Positions 9,108 to 17,261 are shown, numbered from the stretch's first letter. The stretch: DNA of 52,526 bases from Bacteroidales bacterium (GCA_017617475.1 JAFZWC010000043.1:1-52526), one strand, 5' to 3'. The notes: generated from the letters alone by a model not told the origin. Numbers and translations are program-made.

Positions 9108-9148
9108 TTGTTTTGTAATGTCGGCATAATGCCGACATTACAAAACAA
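9108..9148. terminator. Perfect 20-bp inverted repeat, likely bidirectional terminator
   Basis: Arms 9108-9127 and 9129-9148 are exact reverse complements around one base, starting TTGTTTTGTAATG and ending CATTACAAAACAA. It lies between the convergent ends of the two TonB receptor genes. Its right arm overlaps the left arm of the next hairpin, so only one of the two can form at once. Confidence 0.6.
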
Positions 9149-9272
9149 CCCCGCATCACTGCGGGGTTGTTTTGGTTAGTTAGTAGTGTATTCTTACCTT
9201 AAAGAAGAAGGTTAATTAGTTGGTTAGAAAAAGCGTTTCGTCTGGGAAAAGGAGCTTCCACCCGTTTTCCTA
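9141..9272 (-). ncRNA. Candidate small RNA in the convergent intergenic gap
   Basis: On the minus strand a TAACTTTG box (9278-9285), with TTTG at 9303-9306 upstream, would start a transcript near 9272 that ends at the terminator hairpin at 9142-9173, giving about 130 nt. The segment can form a 5' hairpin (GGAAAA / TTTTCC) and a small ACCTT / AAGGT hairpin. It is not coding and I cannot match it to a known RNA family. Its -33/-7 spacing of 17 nt is a little short. The neighbouring gap from 9174 to 9340 is otherwise AT-rich with no gene seen. Confidence 0.3.
9142..9173. terminator. GC-rich terminator hairpin
   Basis: A 14-bp stem, AAAACAACCCCGCA / TGCGGGGTTGTTTT, with loop TCAC, flanked by T-runs on both strands: a rho-independent stop usable in either direction. 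It may terminate the upstream TonB receptor transcript on the plus strand and a possible small RNA on the minus strand. Confidence 0.7.
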
Positions 9273-9340
9273 ATGCAAAGTTACTAAACTTTTTTATTCT
9301 TCCAAAAATTTTCTAAGTATTTTTTACTAAATAAAATTAT

Positions 9341-11530
9341 TTAAAAAGTAAATCTTACTTTTGCCATGAAATTTATTGGAGGCTGGGGGTAAATTCCTAC
9401 GCCTGTATAAATGGAACCGTCGGCCTTGGACATGGCTTCCCAGCGCCAGCCGGAGGCGTAATACATGTTATTCAGGAGGTTATGAACGTAAAAAGCCACG
9501 TTGACATGGCCGGGGCCCAGGGCAAAGGTCTTTTCCAGCTGGGCATCCATCACAAAATAAGCCGGAATCTCCAGTTCCTTGCGCATGGAGTTGTCCAGAT
9601 ACTGTTTTCCCACGTATTTTCCATCCACAGAGAAAAGCCAGGACTTCCCGGGTGTGAGCGTCAGGCGGGCCATGCCGATGGCCGAAGGTGACAGCAGCAT
9701 GGTGGTCTTTCCGTAGTTCACAGGAACGGTGCCGGAATAGTCGTCGTAGGAAACATAAGAGGTATAGTCGGCAATCTGGTTCATGGAGAGGGTCAGGTTG
9801 CCATCGGCCTTGAGCCAGCCCAGCGGCTGCCAGCCGGCGGCCAGTTCCACACCCCGGCGCCAGGAACGCGGTACATTCTCCTTCAGGGCATACCCGGAGG
9901 AAGACAATCGGCCCGTTTCCAGCAGCATGTCCTTGTATTCCATGGCGTAGAGGTTGGCCGATGCCTCCACTTTATCGGCAGTAAAATGGTACCCCAGTTC
10001 CAGATCCAGCATAGCCTCGGGCTTTATAGGTGCGCCCTCCCCCTTCACGTTCTCCTTGATGTCGCTGCGTCCCGGCTCGCGATGGCCGATGGCGGCCGAC
10101 AGGAAGAGCCGGTGTGCGCCGAAGGAAGCCGTCGCACCCACGCGGGGGTTGAAGAACTGCCAGGTCTGACGGTAGTCCAGTATGTCCTCCTGAGCGGCAC
10201 CGTACTCCCACCAGTCGTCGTCCTTCCCTTCCAGCGTGTAGCGGATGGCGCGGTACTGCAGATCGGCATAGGCGGTGAGCCATTCCAGCGGCTTGTATTC
10301 GGCCCTGGCGAAAACGCTTCCGTCCAGCTTGACACCGTCGTTCCGGTACCAGTTGTTCCCCGTTATGTCACTGCCCAGCGTCTTCACCCACAGGACCTCC
10401 CCCCAGTGCGAGCCCTGATGCCACGACAGGTTCACACCGCCGGTAAGTTCCAGTACATCAGTGCGGTAACGCAGCGTAGACTGAAGCACATACAAATTGT
10501 TATAAACCTTTTTCTGGTAGGTCATATCGCTGCGCTGAGGCACATCAGTTACCAGAATGCCGTAATTCTTTAGCTTTTTGTTGCTTTTGTAGTACTCGTC
10601 GTAACCGTCACCGCGTGTATAATTGGCCGTAGCCGTGAGGTACAGGCCGTTCTCAAAAGCATGCGTGTAATTGGCCTGCAGATGGTGCTGCGCGTAATTG
10701 TCGGTCTGATTGGGATAGTAATAGACATTCCCGTACTCGTCGTAGTACTCGCCCGCTCCGTTGTAGGTGCGGTCCTTGGCGTACTGTTCCAGGTCTATAC
10801 CGTCCCAGGTGATACCGCTGCGCTGCTGGCCCATCAGGTACGTGAGACGGAGCGCATCGCGCCGCCCCAGCCAGCCCAGCGCCACAAAGGCCGACTGCGA
10901 CTGCACGAAGGCATTGCGGATATAGCCGTCCGTCGTGGCCCGCGAATAGGCCGCCGTGCCGTACCAGCCCTTGGCCGACCGGCCCGTAGAGCCGCTGAGC
11001 GTGGAGATGAAGGTCCCGAACGAGCCCGCACTGAACTCGGCCTGCGCCCAAGGATCCGGCGTCACGAAGGCCGTGTTCATGTTGATGCTGGCCCCAAAGG
11101 CACCCGCTCCGGAGGCCGATGTGCCCAGGCCCCGCTGCACCTGCACGCCCGAAATGAGCGCCGACAGCGAAGGGATGTTCACCCAGAAAACTTCCTGGCT
11201 CTCGGCATCGTTGAGCGTGATGCCGTTCAGCGTCACGTTAATCTGCGAGCCCTTGGACCCGCGGATGGTCATGGCCGAGTTGCCCAGGCCCGTACCGCCC
11301 TCGTTGTACGTCACAACGGACGGCAGCAAGTTAAGCGTCATGGGAAGGGAATTCATGGGATTAGACCGCTCCAGAACCGCCTTGCCCACATTTTCGTAAC
11401 TGACGGGGGTGTTTTTGCCAGCCCGGCTGGCCGACACTACGACGGAGTCCAGACGCTCCGTCTTTTCCTCCTGCGCATTCGCAGCGAGGGGCAGCACGCA
11501 CAGTGCCGCAATCAAAAAGTGTTTTTTCAT
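9341..11530 (-). CDS. TonB-dependent receptor under a TPP riboswitch, probable thiamin importer
   Basis: A 729-residue outer-membrane receptor. The signal peptide MKKHFLIAALCVLPLAANAQ is followed directly by a TonB-box-like stretch (ERLDSVVVSA, about 25-34), a plug domain (SVVTYNEGGTGLGNSAMTIRG, AFGASINMNT) and a 22-strand-type barrel ending in MAKVRFTF with a terminal aromatic. No carboxypeptidase-like extension is present. A TPP riboswitch abuts its start codon, so expression should fall when thiamin pyrophosphate is plentiful; the likely cargo is therefore thiamin or a precursor. TPP-regulated receptors of this sort are established in Bacteroidota. The inner-membrane transporter is not in this window. 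The sequence itself looks like a generic vitamin or siderophore receptor, so the substrate call rests on the riboswitch. Confidence 0.88.
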   Translation of the reverse strand: MKKHFLIAALCVLPLAANAQEEKTERLDSVVVSASRAGKNTPVSYENVGKAVLERSNPMNSLPMTLNLLPSVVTYNEGGTGLGNSAMTIRGSKGSQINVTLNGITLNDAESQEVFWVNIPSLSALISGVQVQRGLGTSASGAGAFGASINMNTAFVTPDPWAQAEFSAGSFGTFISTLSGSTGRSAKGWYGTAAYSRATTDGYIRNAFVQSQSAFVALGWLGRRDALRLTYLMGQQRSGITWDGIDLEQYAKDRTYNGAGEYYDEYGNVYYYPNQTDNYAQHHLQANYTHAFENGLYLTATANYTRGDGYDEYYKSNKKLKNYGILVTDVPQRSDMTYQKKVYNNLYVLQSTLRYRTDVLELTGGVNLSWHQGSHWGEVLWVKTLGSDITGNNWYRNDGVKLDGSVFARAEYKPLEWLTAYADLQYRAIRYTLEGKDDDWWEYGAAQEDILDYRQTWQFFNPRVGATASFGAHRLFLSAAIGHREPGRSDIKENVKGEGAPIKPEAMLDLELGYHFTADKVEASANLYAMEYKDMLLETGRLSSSGYALKENVPRSWRRGVELAAGWQPLGWLKADGNLTLSMNQIADYTSYVSYDDYSGTVPVNYGKTTMLLSPSAIGMARLTLTPGKSWLFSVDGKYVGKQYLDNSMRKELEIPAYFVMDAQLEKTFALGPGHVNVAFYVHNLLNNMYYASGWRWEAMSKADGSIYTGVGIYPQPPINFMAKVRFTF

Positions 11531-11604
11531 TTCCTTACGACGGTATCAACCGTATCAAGTTATGAGGGTATATTCTCAATCCGGACCTTCCGGATACCCC
11601 TAAT
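11531..11604 (-). promoter_or_regulatory. TPP (thiamin pyrophosphate) riboswitch
   Basis: Read on the minus strand the region has the THI-box order: GGGGTAT, a P3 hairpin CCGGA-AGG-TCCGG (11581-11593), TTGAGAATATACCCT, then ACTTGATACGGT and the P5 hairpin ACGGT-TGAT-ACCGT (11540-11553), ending GTCGTAAGGAA. P2 pairs 11594-11600 with 11566-11571. The last conserved segment contains AAGG, which doubles as the Shine-Dalgarno sequence, and the ATG follows at once, so control is probably on translation initiation. No separate terminator is seen between aptamer and gene. Confidence 0.93.
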
Positions 11605-11617
11605 TAATATGTACTTT

Positions 11618-11804
11618 ATCATCTATATCTCTTCGGAAACCTTAGCCACCCTCCTGGTTTGAGGGGGCTCTGCCCCCTACTATCCCCCGCGGCCTTTTCT
11701 CCCTCTACGATTTTGCGCCCGCAAAATCCCGGGTACGGCCGGGCGCCTGCTGGCGCCATTGAGACGCACGGAAGCGGAGGGGTTTCAGAAGAGATATAGA
11801 TGAT
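11618..11804. mobile_element. Non-autonomous element with 24-bp terminal inverted repeats
   Basis: Ends at 11618-11641 and 11781-11804 are reverse complements with one mismatch in 24 (each begins ATCATCTATATCTC from outside). The 187-bp body is GC-rich, has no meaningful frame, and folds into hairpins such as GGGGGC-TCT-GCCCCC and ATTTTGCG-CCC-GCAAAAT. There is no transposase. One end reaches the stop codon of the glutaminyl cyclase gene and the other ends 13 bp upstream of the TPP riboswitch. No clear target-site duplication was found. Confidence 0.7.
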
Positions 11805-12550
11805 TATTTCATAATTTCTATCTGGTAGAGTTTCGGCCAGTTTTTGCCGGTTACGTATATTTTGCCGGCGGCGTCCACGGCTATGCCGTTGAGCACATCG
11901 GTGGCCGAGGTCCACAGTTCATCGGGAAGGAGGCCGGTGCAATCCACGGTCCCTTCCACCTTGCCGGTCTTGGGATCGATGATGGCTATCATGTCCGTGA
12001 GGTACACGTTGGCCCAGATCTTTCCGTTAATCCATTCCAGTTCGTTCAGGTTTTTGAGCGGGCGGCCGTTCATGGTGACGGGCAGCTTGCGGGTCACCTT
12101 CAGGCTCTCGTCCAGGAAGTACAGGTTGGCCGTTCCGTCGCTGGCGATGAGCTGCTTGCCGTCGGTGGTCAGGCCCCAGCCTTCGCGGGGGTAACCCACC
12201 GTTTTCTTGTATTCCAGAGTTTTGGCGTCATAGACAAAGGCTACCTTGTTGGTCCAGGTAAGGATGTACAGGTTGCCTCCCAAGATTACCGACCCCTCGG
12301 CAAAGTACTTGGAATTGAGCTTCTTGTTCTGGATAGGCTTACCCGTCTGCAGGTTCACGGTACGGATGGAACTGGTGCCATACTGGCCCGTGGTCTCATA
12401 GAGGGTACCGTTATGGAAAAAGAGGCCCTGGGTGTAGGCCGCCATGTCGTGCGGATAGTCCTTCACCACCTTGTACTTGTACTGCGTCACCTGGGCCTGG
12501 GAGCAGGCGCACAGGAGCAGCGTTATAAAGAATACACCTAGTCTTTTCAT
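11804..12550 (-). CDS. Glutaminyl-peptide cyclotransferase (plant/bacterial beta-propeller type), lipoprotein
   Basis: Converts N-terminal glutamine of exported proteins to pyroglutamate. Its 248 residues carry a lipoprotein signal (MKRLGVFFITLLLCACSQ) and the family motifs AAYTQGLFFHNGTLYETTGQYG (spread over about 37-60), ELEWINGKIWANVYLTDMI (about 171-189), DVLNGIA and TGKNWPKLYQIE at the end. The protein would act in the periplasm or on the surface. In Bacteroidota many exported lipoproteins and receptors begin with Gln after signal cleavage, so a general maturation role is plausible. The gene starts 19 nt after the SUMF1/sialidase gene and may be the last gene of the glucuronate operon. 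Its stop codon coincides with the edge of the inverted-repeat element. Confidence 0.9.
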   Translation of the reverse strand: MKRLGVFFITLLLCACSQAQVTQYKYKVVKDYPHDMAAYTQGLFFHNGTLYETTGQYGTSSIRTVNLQTGKPIQNKKLNSKYFAEGSVILGGNLYILTWTNKVAFVYDAKTLEYKKTVGYPREGWGLTTDGKQLIASDGTANLYFLDESLKVTRKLPVTMNGRPLKNLNELEWINGKIWANVYLTDMIAIIDPKTGKVEGTVDCTGLLPDELWTSATDVLNGIAVDAAGKIYVTGKNWPKLYQIEIMK

Positions 12551-12569
12551 CGGAGCGCAAAGTTAGTAT

Positions 12570-14402
12570 TTATTTCCCTTCTATCCAAGCCAGGTTAAAG
12601 CTGTAATGCACCCGGCTGCTAAGCAGGTGAATGACTCCGTCCGGACTCTGCGTACAGGCCAGGTAGCCCTTAGGTTCGGCATGGGTGGCGTCCAGGGTAA
12701 ACGTTCCCGTCCAGGCGCCGCCGTCCAGCACACGCTTCTTTCCGTCCGTGAGGAGTTTCTTCACAGGCCAGCTCTCCCCTTCGTCGTAGCTCAGTGCAAC
12801 AAACAGGCCATCCGGGCCGAAGGAGCACAGCATCAGCGGCCCTTCCTGCAGGCGTTTGAGAATCAGGCGCTGTCCGCTGCCGATGGGCGGGAACCCCGTG
12901 GCGCTATATTCCCAGGTATAGCCGCCATCGGCCGATATGCTGCAGGGCATTTTGCCGTCGATGGCATTGCCGCGGCCGAAGGCCATGAGCCGGCCGTCCT
13001 TCAATTCAACTATGCCGGCATGGATACCTTTGATAATGCTCCCGGTGTCTTCCCAAGTGGTGCCCCCGTCCTTGGAAACGTGAAGCGAGGTTCCCGCTTC
13101 CCCGTCCGGGCCGGCATCGCAGCAAAGCAGGATGCGGCCATCTGCCGTCACAATGGGGCCCGCTATCACCTGATGGCGTACCCGGTGCTCGGGCTCAATG
13201 TAACGCAGGGGCGTCCACGTTTGGGGGCCATCTGTCTTTCTCATGGCCAGCGCCAGATCCTTCCACTCTCCCGCGTCCCCAACGCCCTGGAAATGAAGGA
13301 TTTCTCCATTTTCAAGCGTAAGGAGGGCACTGCCGGTCATATTGCGGTCCGGCACTTTGCAGAAAAGGGTGGCAGGGCTCCAGGCCTTGCCGTCAAACAC
13401 GGACTGCAGCACCACCATTTCCCTTCCGGCCTCGGCATCCGTGGAGAACCAGATGGCCAGCAGGCCACCCTCCGGCAGCCAAGTTACGGCCGGCTGGTGG
13501 TTATGGGAATAGAACGGAGTGCCGTCCACGGGCGCCACCACATAAGGGATGGGCTCAGCAAAGAAGGACTCGAGCACAGGAGAGGCCCATTTTGTGCTTG
13601 AACCGCCCATTTTGGGGCTCTCGAGCACGGATTGGGTCATCTGGGTGCTCGGGGCGTCTCCCTCCACTATGCGGAAGCCCAGCAGAACGGAGCGGTCTTC
13701 CGGAATGGAACCGCTGCGGTTGGCACTGCGCAGAAAACGGACGGGCGTATTGTGGCTGCCGCCACGGACCACACGATAGGATGGAGATTCTTCGCTACGC
13801 TCAGAATGACAAGTGAGCTCAGAATGACAATAAGGCTCATACCAGTCGTAACACCACTCCTCTACGTTGCCGTGCAGGTCGTATAGGCCCCAGGAATTGG
13901 GCTCAAATTGAGCCACTTGCAGGGAAACGGGTTCCTTGAATCGGGTGTTCTCCTGCACCTTCCAGAACTCCTCCGGATAGGTGTCACCCGTATTATAGGC
14001 CGTAGTAGACCCCGCCCGGCAGGCGTATTCCCACTCCTCCTCGGTGGGGAGGCGGAAGCTTCGGCCTGTCTTGCGGGATAGCCATTCGCAATACGCCATG
14101 GCGTCATCCCACGAGACCATAATCACCGCTTCGTCATCGGCCAGGGAAAAGCCCTCATATCCCCGCAAGGATTTGTGCGCAGGGTCGAAGGCCTCGTACT
14201 GGGCGTTGGTGATTTCCGTGGCGCTCATGCGGAAGGCAGGCAAAGACACTTCGTGAAGAGGGGCCTCGTCCCATTCCGGCATGGGCGGATTCTCCGAACC
14301 CATCATAAAACTCCCGGCCGGAATGTCTACCAGCACAGGAACCGGAACGGACGTGCAGGCGGTGCAAACGGCCAGGAATAGGATGGGCAGGGCTTTCTTC
14401 AT
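12570..14402 (-). CDS. Lipoprotein fusing a SUMF1-like domain to a sialidase-like beta-propeller
   Basis: A 610-residue predicted lipoprotein (MKKALPILFLAVCTACTS). Residues about 22-255 form a formylglycine-generating-enzyme/SUMF1 fold (IPAGSFMMGSE, LPTEEEWEYACRAGS, WGLYDLHGNVEEWCYDWY, RVVRGGS, GFRIVEG). The paired active-site cysteines of true FGE, expected after RGGS, are absent (NTPVRFLRSANR), so sulfatase activation is unlikely. Residues about 280-605 are a sialidase/BNR-type propeller with three Asp boxes: SKDGGTTW (near 444), SADGGYTW (near 491) and SYDEGESW (near 539). The start overlaps the uxuB stop by 4 nt (ATGA), so it is translationally coupled to glucuronate catabolism. Two repeat-derived insertions are visible: residues about 191-207 (CHSERSEES) and the interdomain linker 258-278. 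The exact activity is unknown; a uronate-glycan hydrolase, lyase or binding protein is possible. Confidence 0.85.
   Translation of the reverse strand: MKKALPILFLAVCTACTSVPVPVLVDIPAGSFMMGSENPPMPEWDEAPLHEVSLPAFRMSATEITNAQYEAFDPAHKSLRGYEGFSLADDEAVIMVSWDDAMAYCEWLSRKTGRSFRLPTEEEWEYACRAGSTTAYNTGDTYPEEFWKVQENTRFKEPVSLQVAQFEPNSWGLYDLHGNVEEWCYDWYEPYCHSELTCHSERSEESPSYRVVRGGSHNTPVRFLRSANRSGSIPEDRSVLLGFRIVEGDAPSTQMTQSVLESPKMGGSSTKWASPVLESFFAEPIPYVVAPVDGTPFYSHNHQPAVTWLPEGGLLAIWFSTDAEAGREMVVLQSVFDGKAWSPATLFCKVPDRNMTGSALLTLENGEILHFQGVGDAGEWKDLALAMRKTDGPQTWTPLRYIEPEHRVRHQVIAGPIVTADGRILLCCDAGPDGEAGTSLHVSKDGGTTWEDTGSIIKGIHAGIVELKDGRLMAFGRGNAIDGKMPCSISADGGYTWEYSATGFPPIGSGQRLILKRLQEGPLMLCSFGPDGLFVALSYDEGESWPVKKLLTDGKKRVLDGGAWTGTFTLDATHAEPKGYLACTQSPDGVIHLLSSRVHYSFNLAWIEGK
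13569..13628. repeat. Short direct-repeat segment forming the interdomain linker
   Basis: CTCGAGCAC occurs at 13569-13577 and 13620-13628 (51 bp, 17 codons apart), and GCCCATTTTG at 13585-13594 and 13605-13614. On the coding strand it encodes VLESPKMGGSSTKWASPVLE, a low-complexity linker exactly between the SUMF1-like and sialidase-like domains. Confidence 0.6.
13783..13830. repeat. GAATGACA-family palindromic repeat, half copy inside a gene
   Basis: GGAGATTCTTCGCTACGCTC then AGAATGACA, followed by a second CTCAGAATGACAA. It is read in frame as CHSELTCHSERSEES within the SUMF1-like domain. It shares the GATTCTTCGCT.CGCTC.GAATGACA pattern with copies at 20470, 26584, 36543, 38958 and 40456. 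Confidence 0.75.
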
Positions 14403-15988
14403 CGGGCAACCGTATACTTGTGAAGGGTCTTGCGCACGGCCCCGGGGCCGGCGAAGAGTTCGCGCACCATACCCTCAATCTGCTCTCCCAGGCCAGCTTC
14501 GTAGAGGTCCAGGCCGAAGACATCGGCCCTGCTATAGAGGGCCTTCAGGCAGCTCCAGTCCTGGTCGGGAACACCAATCTGCAGAGGCGCGACAATGGCC
14601 TGCAGTTCTGCCAATAGCGGGTCTGGCGAGCACTCGAATGGCGTTCCGTTGTCCTGGATGCCCTTCAGATAGCGGGCATAACCCGCCAGCGCCAAAGGAA
14701 TCAGAACCAGGTTGCTCTTATCCAGCCCGCGGGCCACGTATTTCTTCAGGGTTTCGCCGAAGCGGATGGAAAGCTTCTGGCTGGTGTCCATGGCTATGCG
14801 CTGGGGTGCGTCGGGCATGAAGGGATTGGGCAGGCGGCGGTTGATAACGGCGCCGATGAACTCGTACGGATTCAGAACGCCAGGGTCCACCACCACCGGC
14901 ATGGCCTCCATATAACCTATCTTCTGGATAAAGGCGCGAATGTCTTCATCGGCCATTTCGGCCGATATCAAGGTATATCCCAGCATGCAGCCAAAGATGG
15001 ACATGGCCGTGTGGAGCGGGTTAAGGCAGGTGGTCACCTTCATGGTCTCCACCTTGTCCACCGTCTCGCGGGTTGTGTACAGCGCGCCGCCCAGATCCAG
15101 CGGAGGACGGCCGTTGGTGTAATTGTCTTCAATCACCAGATACTGAACCTCTTCGGCGTTCACAAAGGGTGCGGTGAAGGTGTGTTTCTCCGTTTCAATG
15201 TAGTCGTTGTCCTCGAAGCCGTCGGCCGCCAGCAGTTCCTTTACCTTGGCGTGCGGGCGCGGGGTAATCTTGTCAATCATGGACCAGGGGAAGGTGATCT
15301 TCTTCTCATCCTTCAGGTAATCCAGGAAGGCGGCGGGCACCAGTCCGTCGGCCACCCAGCGCTCTGCGTATGCGAAAACGCCCTTCTTCACCTTGTCGCC
15401 GTTGTGGGAGCAGTTGTCCATGGACTGCACCGTCAGGGGCAGTTGCCCGGCCTGGTAGCGCTCATACAGCAGGGCGCAGACTTTTCCCATGGCAAAGAGG
15501 GGACTCATTCCGCGGGCCAGATCGGCCTCGTTGAAGGAATAACCCTTCTCCGTAATGGTGAAGGAGATCATCTGCAGCGAGGGGGCGCGGAAGATCTGCA
15601 CCAACCGGCCCCAGTCGCCGGCAAACTGCGGATCGGCCTTCAGGGCCTCCGTCACAGAGGCAATGACGGTTTTGCCGATATGGCCGTCGGAGCAGAGACT
15701 CACGGCCAGGGAGAGGTTGTCGTAAGGTTTGTATGCCTTGTCGATGACCTCGAAGTCGAAGGTCTCGGCCACTATGACGCCGCGGTCGAACTTGCCCGTG
15801 TTCAGGGCGTCGTTCAAGATGGCCGCGGGGAAGGCGCGGAAGATGTTTCCGCCGCCGAAATGCACCCACACGGGCTCCCGGGCCGTATTCTCGCGCACGG
15901 CCTGGATGTCAAACTTGGGAAGTACATAGCCTTTTGCCTCCCATTCGGCAGGGTTGCAACGGCCGCTGAGGATATCGTTCAGTTTCAT
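14399..15988 (-). CDS. uxuB: Fructuronate reductase (D-mannonate oxidoreductase)
   Basis: Reduces D-fructuronate to D-mannonate with NADH, the second cytosolic step of glucuronate breakdown. The protein is 529 residues from MKLNDILSGRCNPAEWEAKG, with the polyol dehydrogenase fold: VHFGGGNIFRAFPAAIL (near 40-57), VIEDNYTNGRPPLD and the helical C-terminal domain. The start at 15988 is preferred to an upstream in-frame start because it lies 1 nt beyond the uxuA stop and agrees with the family N-terminus. It is co-transcribed with uxuA upstream and overlaps the SUMF1/sialidase gene downstream by 4 nt. A tagaturonate reductase (UxaB) cannot be excluded by sequence alone, but pairing with uxuA favours UxuB. 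Confidence 0.93.
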   Translation of the reverse strand: MKLNDILSGRCNPAEWEAKGYVLPKFDIQAVRENTAREPVWVHFGGGNIFRAFPAAILNDALNTGKFDRGVIVAETFDFEVIDKAYKPYDNLSLAVSLCSDGHIGKTVIASVTEALKADPQFAGDWGRLVQIFRAPSLQMISFTITEKGYSFNEADLARGMSPLFAMGKVCALLYERYQAGQLPLTVQSMDNCSHNGDKVKKGVFAYAERWVADGLVPAAFLDYLKDEKKITFPWSMIDKITPRPHAKVKELLAADGFEDNDYIETEKHTFTAPFVNAEEVQYLVIEDNYTNGRPPLDLGGALYTTRETVDKVETMKVTTCLNPLHTAMSIFGCMLGYTLISAEMADEDIRAFIQKIGYMEAMPVVVDPGVLNPYEFIGAVINRRLPNPFMPDAPQRIAMDTSQKLSIRFGETLKKYVARGLDKSNLVLIPLALAGYARYLKGIQDNGTPFECSPDPLLAELQAIVAPLQIGVPDQDWSCLKALYSRADVFGLDLYEAGLGEQIEGMVRELFAGPGAVRKTLHKYTVAR

Positions 15989-15989
15989 A

Positions 15990-17243
15990 TCAGTCAAAGA
16001 ATCCGGGTTGTTTGTAAGGGATGCCCAGTTCGCGGTCCACCGTGGCAATGATGCCCTGCACCTGACCCATGGCGAACATGCGTCCCAGGAGCGTGTAACC
16101 GGCATTGTGCCCGTGGGCCGATTCATCCATGATGCCGCCGGGCTCATCGGTAAACGTCATGCCATGGTCCACGCGCATCGGAAGGGCAGGATTCTCCTTC
16201 TCGAAGATTCGGACGAGCTCAATCAGATCGGCCCTTCCTCCCAAGTGCGACGCCTCCGTAAAGTCGCCGTTCGGGAAGATATGGCAGGAACGCAGGTGAA
16301 TAAAATGGGTGCGGGAAGCGAACTTCCTGGCCAGGTCCACCACGTTGTTGTAGGCCCCGGCCGAGAAAGAGCCGGCGCAGAACGTGAGGCCGTTGTGCTT
16401 GTTGGGCACGGCATCCATGAGCCACTGGATGTCTTCCTCGGTACGGACTATGCGCGGCAGGCCCAGCACTTCGATGGGCGGGTCGTCCGGGTGGACGCAC
16501 ATGTTCATGCCATATTCCTCACAGGTGGGCATGATGGCTTCCAGGAAGTATTTCATATTGGCCCGCAGCTGCGCCTTGTCAATGCCCTTGTACAAGTCCA
16601 GGAATTCGCGGAACTTCTGCACGGGAGCCTCGTCGTTTTCGCTGAAGTTGCCGCTCACAAAGCCCTGGGTCTTGATAATGACGTTCTCCACCAGCTTGTG
16701 GTCCTTCTCCGGCGTCATGGTCTTGGCCAGGGCATCGGCCTCTGCCAACACGTTGCGTCCCTCGCCATAGCCGGCCGGGAAATGGAAGGCGGCCCACTCC
16801 TCGCGGGCGCCGGGGCGCTTGAGGATGTAGATGTCAAAATAGGCGAACTCGGCGTAATTGAAATACAGGTTGGTGGCGCCGTTCGGATTCTGGTGGAAAA
16901 GGTCCGTGCGGGCCCAGTCCAGCACCGGCATAAAGTTGTAGCAGATGCAGTGGATGCCTTCGGCCGATAAATTGCGCAGGCTCTCCTTGTACACCTCAAT
17001 CTGCTGGTCGCGGTCGGGGCCGCCGTACTTGATGGTTTCCACCACCGGCAGGCTCTCCACCACGCTCCAGCGCATGCCGTAACTCTCAATGTATTCGCGC
17101 AGGTCGCGGATCTTTTCCCGCGTCCACACCTGCCCCAGCGGAACGTCGTGCAAGGCGGTCACAATGCCTTCCACGCCAATCTGTCTGAGCATGGCAAGGG
17201 TAATCTTATCCTTCTTGCCGAACCATCTCCAGGTTTTTTCCAT
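15990..17243 (-). CDS. uxuA: Mannonate dehydratase
   Basis: Dehydrates D-mannonate to 2-keto-3-deoxy-D-gluconate. The 417-residue protein matches the UxuA family throughout: MEKTWRWFGKKDKITL, ALHDVPLGQVW, YNFMPVLDWARTDLF (near 106-120), MCVHPDDPPIEVLGLPRIV (near 251-269), FCAGSFSAG, HLRSCHIFPNGDFTEASH and MRVDHGMTF supply the TIM-barrel metal and substrate ligands (Cys and His residues of CVHPDD, HLR and DHG). It is separated from uxuB by 1 nt and from eda by 18 nt on the same strand, so it belongs to the glucuronate operon. Confidence 0.97.
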   Translation of the reverse strand: MEKTWRWFGKKDKITLAMLRQIGVEGIVTALHDVPLGQVWTREKIRDLREYIESYGMRWSVVESLPVVETIKYGGPDRDQQIEVYKESLRNLSAEGIHCICYNFMPVLDWARTDLFHQNPNGATNLYFNYAEFAYFDIYILKRPGAREEWAAFHFPAGYGEGRNVLAEADALAKTMTPEKDHKLVENVIIKTQGFVSGNFSENDEAPVQKFREFLDLYKGIDKAQLRANMKYFLEAIMPTCEEYGMNMCVHPDDPPIEVLGLPRIVRTEEDIQWLMDAVPNKHNGLTFCAGSFSAGAYNNVVDLARKFASRTHFIHLRSCHIFPNGDFTEASHLGGRADLIELVRIFEKENPALPMRVDHGMTFTDEPGGIMDESAHGHNAGYTLLGRMFAMGQVQGIIATVDRELGIPYKQPGFFD

Positions 17244-17261
17244 AGGACTCTGTATTTATTG

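Noticed and set aside
12570..14402. Annotation as a genuine formylglycine-generating (sulfatase-activating) enzyme
   Set aside because: The paired catalytic cysteines expected after the RGGS motif are missing, and no sulfatase gene is nearby.
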